7,892 bases of DNA, taken from assembly GCA_903912585.1 (NCBI GenBank), contig CAIWHY010000102.1, positions 1 to 7,892 on the forward strand. Reading direction: 5' to 3'. Of this stretch, positions 1-5,056 are shown in pieces; the stretch's first letter is position 1; each line of letters opens with the position of its first letter. The DNA is from an uncultured Thermoleophilia bacterium (GTDB lineage: Bacteria > Actinomycetota > Thermoleophilia > UBA2241). The notes beneath the pieces are model-generated. The model worked only from the letters and a program-made list of their open reading frames with translations, did no database searches and was not told where the DNA came from. The position numbers were made by a program, and so were the translations under genes.

Positions 1-455
1 CCCTCCACGGCGACCGTGACGTCGTCGACGCTCAGCTCGGCCACCTCGCGCCGCCCGTCGCGGACGATCCGCGCCAGACGTTCCTGCTCGAGATAGAGGA
101 ACGGCTCCAGCGGTTCGTCCCCGGCCATGGCGCGCACGCGTTCGCGCAGCTCGCCCTCGGGCCACTCGCTCAGCGGGACGTCGGCGGCCACGAGCGCCTC
201 GAGCTCCTCGCGGCGCATCACGCCGCCGGTGCCGTGCGCGAGCTGCTTGAGCGTGATGCGCACGCCGCCGCCGGTCTCGCGCCGCCGCAGGTAGAAGCCC
301 GCGGCCAGGAAGCGCCGGCCCGGGGTGTCGAGAAACGTGTCGCGGTCGCGGCGGCGTTCGCCGGCGTCCACGTCGTACCCGGCGAGGTCCGTCGCCTGCG
401 AAAGGCGGGCGACCGTCGCCGGATCGGTCACCGTGAACTTGAGCTCGACCTCCAC
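1..455 (-). CDS. CYTH-domain protein (triphosphate tunnel metalloenzyme family), 3' end outside window
   Basis: The 151 visible codons match the N-terminal part of a CYTH domain. These proteins form a beta-barrel tunnel that binds triphosphate groups with divalent metal; members include inorganic triphosphatases and adenylate cyclases. The family signature ExExK is at residues 2-6 (MEVELK). Further conserved basic and acidic clusters follow: LRRRE near 56-60, ITLK near 67-70 and RREELE near 81-86. The GTG start at 455 is chosen because it puts ExExK at the extreme N terminus, as usual, and because GGGGAG lies about 8 bases upstream inside the end of the sixA-like gene. Only 4 bases separate it from that gene's stop, so it is probably cotranscribed with ppk1 and sixA. 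Many such proteins continue into a CHAD domain, which binds polyphosphate, but that part would lie beyond the window and cannot be confirmed. The family call is solid; the exact substrate is not known. Confidence 0.88.
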   Translation of the reverse strand, partial: MEVELKFTVTDPATVARLSQATDLAGYDVDAGERRRDRDTFLDTPGRRFLAAGFYLRRRETGGGVRITLKQLAHGTGGVMRREELEALVAADVPLSEWPEGELRERVRAMAGDEPLEPFLYLEQERLARIVRDGRREVAELSVDDVTVAVE

Positions 456-459
456 GCCC

Positions 460-948
460 TCACTCCCCTGCCAGTTGGGACGGCGTGAGCAGCCACGCCA
501 GCACGCCGTCCTCGAGTCCCGGGCCCCCCACGTCGACGCGTGCGAGGCCCCCTTTCTTCATGTCCACGAAGCCGCCGCCGATGAGCTCCGCGATGGTCGC
601 GGAGAACTCGGGCTCGTGGCCCACGACCATGAGCTCCGCCGCCTCCGGCCGCTCCGCCGCGATCCGCTCCAGGCAGCGCGCGTCGAAGCCGCGCGCGAGG
701 CGCGCCTCCTCGACCAGCCGGTCGCGCGCGCCCAGCGCCTCGGCGACGATCTCCGCCGTGCGGAGCGCGCGCACGAGCGGGCTGGTGAGGATGACGTCGG
801 GCGTCAGCCCGAGCCGGCGCATGCCTTTGGCCTCGCGGCGCATCAGGTCCTCGCCCGCGGGCGTGAGCGGGCGCAGGCCGTCGTCGCCCTCCCACGTGGC
901 GCGCGGCGCGGCCTTGCCGTGACGCAGGAAGTAGATCCTGCGCGTCAT
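460..948 (-). CDS. sixA: SixA-type phosphohistidine phosphatase (histidine phosphatase superfamily)
   Basis: This 162-residue protein belongs to the small histidine phosphatase (phosphoglycerate-mutase-like) superfamily. The catalytic RHG motif is at residues 9-11 (LRHGKA), with His10 as the expected phosphohistidine nucleophile. A second signature, TSPLVRALRTAE, spans about 55-66, and VGHEPEFS at 109-116 supplies the second active-site histidine (His111). Length and motif order match SixA, which in E. coli removes phosphate from phosphohistidine phosphocarrier proteins. Here the substrate is unknown; lying between ppk1 and a CYTH gene it may act on phosphorylated proteins or small phosphates linked to polyphosphate metabolism (inference). 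Its ATG overlaps the ppk1 stop in the arrangement ATGA (945-948), suggesting translational coupling. It is complete, with no missing key residue. Assignment to the family is strong; the SixA name is by length and motif similarity only. Confidence 0.88.
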   Translation of the reverse strand: MTRRIYFLRHGKAAPRATWEGDDGLRPLTPAGEDLMRREAKGMRRLGLTPDVILTSPLVRALRTAEIVAEALGARDRLVEEARLARGFDARCLERIAAERPEAAELMVVGHEPEFSATIAELIGGGFVDMKKGGLARVDVGGPGLEDGVLAWLLTPSQLAGE

Positions 949-3173
949 TCGTCGCCCTGACGCAACACGGCTTCGCGCGCCTGCGCCACGAAGTACTCCT
1001 GTGCGTTGAGCGGCGTCTCGCCTTCGGCCGGCCAGATGTGCTCCCAGGTGCCGTCCGGCTTGAGCACGCGCGTCTTCATGTTGTCGGCGAGGTACGTCGC
1101 CAGGATCTCGTCGCGCAGGCGCCGCAGGATCGCCTTGTCCTGCACCGGGAAGAGGATCTCGACGCGGCGGTTGAGGTTGCGGGGCATCAGGTCGGCGCTG
1201 CCCAGCAGGATCTCCTCCTCGCCGCCGTTGCGGAACCAGTAGATGCGGCTGTGCTCGAGGAAGCGGCCGACGATGCTGCGCTCGCTGATGTTGTCGCTGA
1301 CGCCGGGCACGCCGGGCCGCAGGCAGCACATGCCGCGCACGTTGAGCTCGACCTTGACGCCGGCCTGCGAGGCCCGGTACAGCCGGCGGATCATCGGCTT
1401 GTCCACGAGCGAGTTCATCTTGAAGATGAGGTGTGCCTCTTCCCCGCGCTCGGCGTGCGCGATCTCGCGGTCGATGCGCTCCTCGATGCCGCGGCGCATC
1501 GTCGTCGGCGCGACCAGGAACTTGCGGTAGTCGCCGGACGTCGCGTAACCGGTGAGCGAGTTGAACACCACGGAGGCGTCGGCGCCGAGATCGTCGTTGC
1601 AGGTGAGGTACCCGAGGTCGGTGTACTGCTTGGTCGTCATGCTGTTGTAGTTGCCGGTGCCGAGGTGGACGTAGCGGCGGATGCGCTCGCCCTCGCGGCG
1701 CACGACCAGCATGATCTTGGAGTGCGTCTTGAGGCCGACGAGGCCGTAGACCACGTGAACGCCCTCGCGCTCCAGCGCCTTGGCCCACCCGATGTTGCTC
1801 TCCTCGTCGAAGCGGGCCTTGAGCTCGAGCAGCACGGCGACCTGCTTGCCGTTGGCGGCCGCCTCCATGAGCGCGTCGACGACCGGCGCGTTGCGGCCGA
1901 CGCGGTACAGCGTGGTCTTGATGGCGAGCACGTCCGGGTCGTCGGCCGCCGAGGTGACGAAATCCACGACGGGGTCGAACGAGTCGTAGGGATGGTGCAG
2001 GAGGATGTCCTTCTGGCGGATGGCGGCGAAGATGTCCGGCTTGTCGGCATCGGCGAGGACCGCCGGCGTCGACTGCACGAGCGGCTGGAACGAGAGCTCG
2101 GGCCGGTCGATGCGCTGCAGGTCCCAGAGACTGCTCAGCCCCAGCGGCGACTTGACGGTGTAGATGTCCTGCTCGGTCAGCTCGAGGTTCTCCTTGAGGA
2201 TGCCGCGGATGCGCTCCGGCATCTCCTCGTCGATCGTCACGCGGATGACCGAGCCGAAGCGGCGGCGGCGCACGAAGCGCTCGATGGTCTCGAGCAGGTC
2301 GTCCGCCTCGAGCTCCTGGATCGCCAGTTCGGCGTCGCGGGTTACGCGGAAGGCGTGCGTCTCCAGCACCTCCATGCCGGGGAACAGCGAGCTGAGGTTG
2401 GCGGCGATGACCTGCTCCAGCCAGGTGAACCACTGATCGGGAGCGCCCTCGCCGTCCTCCGGCGCGACGTAGCGTGCCGGCGCCGGCACGGGCACGAGCC
2501 GCGGCAGCGGCGAGCCCGGCACCTTGACGCGCGCGAAACGCTCCTCGCCGCTCGGGTCGCGCACGAGCACGGCCAGGTTGTGGCTCATGTTGGAGATGTG
2601 CGGGAACGGCCGGCCGGGGTCGAACGCCAGCGGCGTCAGCACAGGGAAGATCTGGGACTCGAAGTACTCGTCGAGCTTGCCCTGCTGGCCGCTGTCGAGA
2701 GTCCCGTAGTCGACGATGTGGATGCCGGCCGTCTCGAGCTCGGGCCTGAGGTCCGAGAAGCACTGGCGCGCCGCCTTCATGAGCCCCCAGGCGCGCTCCT
2801 GGACGAGCGGCAGCAGCTTCTGCGGCGTGAAGCCGTCGGCGGAGACCTCGGTCACGCCGGCCTCGACCTGCTGGCGCAGGCCGGCGATGCGCACCATGAA
2901 GAACTCGCCGAGGATGGACCCGAGGATGCCGACGAACTTGACGCGCTCGAGCAGAGGATTGTTGACGTCGCGCGCCTCTTCGATGACGCGCTCGAAGAAG
3001 TCGAGCATGCTGAGCTCGCGGTTCCGGTACAGAGACGGGTCGCGAAGCTCGGTGTCGGCGATCTCGGCGGCGGTCTCGGAGATGAACTCCTCGTGCGCCG
3101 CCTCGGTCGTACGCTTGGCGGTCTGGCGGCCGTGGTACTCGTCGGCGCGCGACTGGCTTTCGGTCCCTCGCAT
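945..3173 (-). CDS. ppk1: Polyphosphate kinase PPK1
   Basis: PPK1 reversibly polymerises the gamma-phosphate of ATP into inorganic polyphosphate. With the chosen start the protein has 742 residues, close to the usual 690-740. The N-terminal signature NRELSMLDF starts at residue 51. HHPYDSF is near 393-399. The PLD-like core follows: ELKARFDEESNIGWAK, then GLKTHSK with His484, equivalent to the autophosphorylated histidine of E. coli PPK (His435), then HLGTGNYN. RGMCCLRPG and FLEHSR, with His641 matching the second essential histidine (E. coli His592), complete the active site. The ATG at 3173 is preferred over an in-frame ATG 33 bases upstream because GAGGAGG sits about 7 bases before it. The family signature usually has Trp where this protein has Met (NRELSM). 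The gene is first in a cassette with sixA and a CYTH gene and has its own promoter. Confidence 0.97.
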   Translation of the reverse strand: MRGTESQSRADEYHGRQTAKRTTEAAHEEFISETAAEIADTELRDPSLYRNRELSMLDFFERVIEEARDVNNPLLERVKFVGILGSILGEFFMVRIAGLRQQVEAGVTEVSADGFTPQKLLPLVQERAWGLMKAARQCFSDLRPELETAGIHIVDYGTLDSGQQGKLDEYFESQIFPVLTPLAFDPGRPFPHISNMSHNLAVLVRDPSGEERFARVKVPGSPLPRLVPVPAPARYVAPEDGEGAPDQWFTWLEQVIAANLSSLFPGMEVLETHAFRVTRDAELAIQELEADDLLETIERFVRRRRFGSVIRVTIDEEMPERIRGILKENLELTEQDIYTVKSPLGLSSLWDLQRIDRPELSFQPLVQSTPAVLADADKPDIFAAIRQKDILLHHPYDSFDPVVDFVTSAADDPDVLAIKTTLYRVGRNAPVVDALMEAAANGKQVAVLLELKARFDEESNIGWAKALEREGVHVVYGLVGLKTHSKIMLVVRREGERIRRYVHLGTGNYNSMTTKQYTDLGYLTCNDDLGADASVVFNSLTGYATSGDYRKFLVAPTTMRRGIEERIDREIAHAERGEEAHLIFKMNSLVDKPMIRRLYRASQAGVKVELNVRGMCCLRPGVPGVSDNISERSIVGRFLEHSRIYWFRNGGEEEILLGSADLMPRNLNRRVEILFPVQDKAILRRLRDEILATYLADNMKTRVLKPDGTWEHIWPAEGETPLNAQEYFVAQAREAVLRQGDE

Positions 3174-3188
3174 ACTGCCCCTCCTCGA
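3174..3188 (-). promoter_or_regulatory. Ribosome binding site that sets the ppk1 start
   Basis: On the minus strand the bases before the ATG at 3173 read GAGGAGGGGCAGT, a strong Shine-Dalgarno match with about 7 bases of spacing. The alternative in-frame ATG at 3206 has no comparable purine-rich stretch before it, so the shorter protein is the likelier product. Confidence 0.8.
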
Positions 3189-3212
3189 CGGCCGAGGGCA
3201 CACCACGGCCGA

Positions 3213-3222
3213 TGGTTAACCA
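3213..3222. promoter_or_regulatory. Perfect 10-bp palindrome downstream of the ppk1 promoter, candidate operator
   Basis: TGGTTAACCA reads identically on both strands. It begins about 10 bases downstream of the predicted ppk1 -10 element, around or just after the expected transcription start, a position typical of a repressor operator. No protein in this window is an obvious partner, and the regulator is unknown. An A/T-bearing palindrome in such GC-rich DNA is uncommon, but a 10-bp palindrome can also occur by chance. Confidence 0.4.
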
Positions 3223-3231
3223 GGAGAGCAG

Positions 3232-3260
3232 AGTATATTCCCAGTTTGTGAGCCTGCCCA
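3232..3260 (-). promoter_or_regulatory. Predicted promoter of the ppk1-sixA-CYTH cassette
   Basis: On the minus strand TGGGCA (3260-3255, 4 of 6 matches to TTGACA) is separated by exactly 17 bases from TATACT (3237-3232, 5 of 6 matches to TATAAT). This is one of the few A/T-rich stretches in the window. Transcription would start near 3225, giving a leader of roughly 50 bases that includes the palindrome and the ribosome binding site. Confidence 0.65.
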
Positions 3261-3306
3261 CGAAGAAGCTCGTTGGTGCAGGCCCGAAGGCCGCGCGGCC
3301 CCCCGC

Positions 3307-3364
3307 ACGCGAGCGGCGGCTGCCCCCTCGAACGCGAGCGGCCGCGCTGCCGAACGCGAGCGGC
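3307..3364. repeat. Three copies of an 11-bp direct repeat (ACGCGAGCGGC)
   Basis: Identical copies lie at 3307-3317, 3332-3342 and 3354-3364, with start-to-start spacings of 25 and 22 bases, between the hairpin after nfu and the ppk1 promoter. The third copy runs into the hairpin's left arm. Purpose unknown: they could be protein-binding sites, a small expanded repeat, or coincidence in GC-rich DNA. Confidence 0.6.
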
Positions 3365-3399
3365 CGGCGGCGTCACCCTGCGGTGACCCCACCGGCCGC
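3360..3399 (-). terminator. Strong hairpin after nfu, probable U-tract-less terminator
   Basis: An 18-position stem pairs 3360-3377 with 3382-3399 around the 4-base loop 3378-3381; the inner six pairs are GTCACC/GGTGAC. Read as plus-strand sequence there are two mismatches. In the minus-strand transcript one of these (3368/3391) becomes a G-U pair, leaving 17 of 18 positions paired. It begins 21 bases after the nfu stop. No run of U follows, so it may be a GC-only terminator or an RNA-stabilising 3' structure. Confidence 0.6.
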
Positions 3400-3419
3400 C
3401 GAAGCGCCAGTGGCGTGCT

Positions 3420-3659
3420 TCACATCGCCATGTTCTCGACGCGCTCCACTCCCGGTACCACGTTCTTCAGATGCCGCTCCACGCCGTTGGTCAGCGTGAG
3501 CTGGGACATCGGGCAACCGGCGCAAGCGCCCTGGAGGCGCACCTGCACGACGCCGTCCTGCACGTCGATGAGCTCTATGTCGCCACCGTCGGCCTGAAGG
3601 GCCGGGCGGATGTCGCCGAGGGCCTGCTCGACCTGCTCCTTGATCTCAATCTCAGCCAT
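3420..3659 (-). CDS. nfu: Small NifU C-terminal-domain protein (Nfu-type iron-sulfur carrier)
   Basis: This 79-residue protein is a stand-alone NifU C-terminal (Nfu) domain, which binds a [4Fe-4S] cluster and hands it to target proteins. The alpha-beta start matches the family: a helix (EQVEQALGDIRPALQ) followed by the ADGGDIELIDV strand. The cluster-ligating CxxC is at Cys46 and Cys49 (ACAGCPMSQLTL). Its size is right for a single domain; the scaffold and ferredoxin-like parts of full NifU are absent, as is normal for Nfu. The ATG at 3659 is preceded by AGGAGGTGA, a near-perfect ribosome binding site that also contains the stop of the upstream regulator gene, so the two are almost surely cotranscribed and coupled. 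A strong hairpin follows. No other isc or suf gene is visible in the window. Confidence 0.92.
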   Translation of the reverse strand: MAEIEIKEQVEQALGDIRPALQADGGDIELIDVQDGVVQVRLQGACAGCPMSQLTLTNGVERHLKNVVPGVERVENMAM

Positions 3660-3664
3660 GTATT

Positions 3665-3674
3665 GTCACCTCCT
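3665..3674 (-). promoter_or_regulatory. nfu ribosome binding site containing the regulator's stop codon
   Basis: The minus strand reads GAGGAGGTGA here. AGGAGG is a full-strength Shine-Dalgarno sequence, and the TGA at 3668-3666 is the stop codon of the Rrf2 gene. Six bases then separate the stop from the nfu ATG. Ribosomes finishing the regulator would stop right on the nfu binding site, which favours coupled translation. Confidence 0.8.
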
Positions 3675-4112
3675 CGTTGCTTGCGTGCGGCCGTGTGTGT
3701 CAGGCGCCGGTCGCCGTGGACCGGCCAGGGCCGCGAACGTCATTGACTGCAACTCCTCCGTGAGGAGCGTCTCGACACCGTGCCAGAACTCGTGGGTGTC
3801 GCACACGTCTTCGCCGCAGCGTTCTACCCGCTGGCGGCAGCGGCAAAGCAGGATGGGTCCCTCCACGGCCTCGTATACGTCGCGCACCGTGATGTCGGCA
3901 GCGGGGCGCGCCAGCATGACGCCGCCCTGCTGCCCGCGCTGCGTGCGTACGAGGCCGGCGCGCGCCAGGTCCTGCACGACCTTGGCCAGGCGCGCGCTGG
4001 GAATGCGCTGGCGCTCGGCGATGTCGCAGGTGTGGAGGACGGTCCCGGGCTGCCGGCACGAGAGCTCGTAGACGGCGCGCACGGCGTAGTCGGCTTGCGT
4101 GGAGAGCTTCAT
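3666..4112 (-). CDS. Rrf2-family transcriptional regulator with IscR-like iron-sulfur cysteines
   Basis: This 148-residue protein opens with the typical Rrf2 N terminus (MKLSTQADYAVRAVYEL). A winged helix-turn-helix occupies about residues 1-70, with the recognition region IPSARLAKVVQDL near 37-49 and a wing around GQQGGVML. Rrf2 proteins such as IscR and NsrR sense cluster status, nitric oxide or redox through a bound iron-sulfur cluster. The cysteine cluster here is Cys90, Cys92, Cys99 and Cys104. IscR uses Cys92, Cys98 and Cys104, so the count is right but the spacing (6 and 4 residues between) differs slightly from its 5 and 5. The C-terminal 20 or so residues are a basic, probably disordered tail. 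It is the first gene of a two-gene unit with nfu and may regulate itself and nfu in response to cluster supply (inference). The ATG at 4112 has no good ribosome binding site. Confidence 0.9.
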   Translation of the reverse strand: MKLSTQADYAVRAVYELSCRQPGTVLHTCDIAERQRIPSARLAKVVQDLARAGLVRTQRGQQGGVMLARPAADITVRDVYEAVEGPILLCRCRQRVERCGEDVCDTHEFWHGVETLLTEELQSMTFAALAGPRRPAPDTHGRTQATRR

Positions 4113-4118
4113 GATCCC

Positions 4119-4147
4119 TTTTTACACGAACAGGACAACAATGTCCA
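4119..4147 (-). promoter_or_regulatory. Predicted promoter of the Rrf2-nfu unit, possibly leaderless
   Basis: On the minus strand TGGACA (4147-4142, 5 of 6 matches to TTGACA) and TAAAAA (4124-4119, 4 of 6 matches to TATAAT) are 17 bases apart. Only 6 bases separate the -10 element from the ATG at 4112, so transcription would begin at or next to the start codon. The weak AGGG in that gap is too close to the ATG to work as a normal ribosome binding site. Confidence 0.6.
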
Positions 4148-4155
4148 GTTTGGAC
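4133..4155. promoter_or_regulatory. Overlapping inverted repeats in the Rrf2 promoter, candidate operator
   Basis: GGACA (4133-4137) and TGTCC (4142-4146) form a perfect 5-bp inverted repeat with a 4-base gap. GTCCA (4143-4147) and TGGAC (4151-4155) form a second with a 3-base gap, sharing the middle half-site. The cluster covers the -35 element and part of the spacer, so a protein bound here would block polymerase. Autoregulation by the Rrf2 protein is the natural guess but is not shown. Confidence 0.5.
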
Positions 4156-4188
4156 CGACGGCGGCGCGACGGCGGCGTGGCGGCGGCG
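4156..4188. repeat. Three tandem 11-bp units (CGACGGCGGCG)
   Basis: Two exact copies (4156-4166, 4167-4177) are followed by a third with two changes (4178-4188, TGGCGGCGGCG). They sit between the MBL gene stop and the Rrf2 promoter. The rest of this 112-base gap (4189-4224) is plain GC-rich sequence; on the minus strand it could fold into a bulged hairpin of about 9 pairs, too weak to call a terminator. Confidence 0.5.
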
Positions 4189-4224
4189 CGGCGACCCGCC
4201 CGCACCGTCCCGCCGGCGCGCCCG

Positions 4225-5019
4225 CTAGACCTCGTCCCACGCCCATGTCAGGTTGTCCCGGTGGGCGCTCCGATACGTCTCGTCGAGCTCGACGCCCTCG
4301 GCCAGCAGGCCGGCCGCCGGCACGTCGAGATCGTGGCGGCCGGCGCCGCCCTGCTTCTGCTCGGCGACCGCGGCGTAGACGCCCGTGATGTAGCGCTCGT
4401 TGGCGTCGATGATCTTCTTCCCCATCGCCGGCCCGTGGGTGGGCACGATCAGGTCGACGGGGAGCTGCTTGAGCTGGCGCAGGGTCCGCACCCAGTCCTT
4501 CATCCCGTCGCGCTGCTGGAAGTTGGGCAGCGGCCATTCCACCGTGTCGCCGCCGAACAACAGGCGCGACTCGGCGCGGAAGACGCAGAGCGAGTCCTCA
4601 CTGTGCCCGGGCGTGTGGATGAGGTGGACGCTGCCGTCGGGGCCGGTGTAGGTGAGGCGGTCGCCGAAGGTGATCGTCGGCAGCGGCACGCCCTCGGGCG
4701 GCGGCAGCGGGACCGACTCGTCGGCGGTGGCCAGCTGCGCCGTGATGAGCCGCGGGCAGGCGCGCTGAGCGACGATGTCGCCGCCTTCGAAGGCAGCATT
4801 GCCGTACACGTGGTCCCAGTGGTGATGCGTGTTGACGACCACGACCCGGCGCGCGCCCGCGTTCTCCGCCAGGAACTCCGTCACCGGGGTCATGTCCTGC
4901 GGGCGCATGAGCGTGTCGATGACGAACGCCCGGCGCTCCGTGAACGTCACCGCCGTGACCGTGGGGAAGCCTTCGGCGTCGATGCGATGGACCCAGGTGT
5001 CGCGGGCGATCTGCCCCAC
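4225..5019 (-). CDS. MBL-fold metallohydrolase
   Basis: This 264-residue protein has the complete metal-binding set of the metallo-beta-lactamase fold. The HxHxDH motif is in NTHHHWDHVYGN, with His65, His67, Asp69 and His70. His139 is in HTPGHSEDS, the bridging Asp158 in LFGGDTVEW, and His195 in VPTHGPA. A two-zinc (or iron) hydrolase is therefore expected, probably cytoplasmic since no signal peptide is seen. The fold covers thioesterases (glyoxalase II), lactonases, sulfatases, phosphodiesterases and beta-lactamases, and nothing here fixes the substrate. The start is GTG at 5019, with AGGAGG about 4 bases upstream. It lies 37 bases after the M24 peptidase gene on the same strand and is probably the last gene of that run. 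The acidic C-terminal stretch (LDETYRSAHRDN and on) is not part of the catalytic core. Confidence 0.9.
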   Translation of the reverse strand: MGQIARDTWVHRIDAEGFPTVTAVTFTERRAFVIDTLMRPQDMTPVTEFLAENAGARRVVVVNTHHHWDHVYGNAAFEGGDIVAQRACPRLITAQLATADESVPLPPPEGVPLPTITFGDRLTYTGPDGSVHLIHTPGHSEDSLCVFRAESRLLFGGDTVEWPLPNFQQRDGMKDWVRTLRQLKQLPVDLIVPTHGPAMGKKIIDANERYITGVYAAVAEQKQGGAGRHDLDVPAAGLLAEGVELDETYRSAHRDNLTWAWDEV

Positions 5020-5056
5020 GTCTCCTCCTGTCGCCTGGGGTGCGGCGCGGGCGCCG

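Noticed and set aside
1038..3251. A 737-codon open frame on the plus strand opposite ppk1
   Set aside because: Its translation is low-complexity (rich in Val, Leu, Glu, Arg, Asp) and shows no motif. It mirrors the codon pattern of the GC-rich ppk1 gene on the other strand, which has full catalytic motifs.
460..3261. A 933-codon minus-strand open frame that ends as the SixA-like protein
   Set aside because: Only the last 162 codons read as a protein with motifs. The rest is Arg/Ala/Pro/Gly-rich out-of-frame reading through ppk1. The start at 948, overlapping the ppk1 stop, is the sensible one.
4189..4224. Possible terminator after the MBL-fold gene
   Set aside because: The best fold on the minus strand has about 9 pairs with a 3-base bulge and a 17-base loop. 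In sequence this GC-rich such folds are expected by chance.
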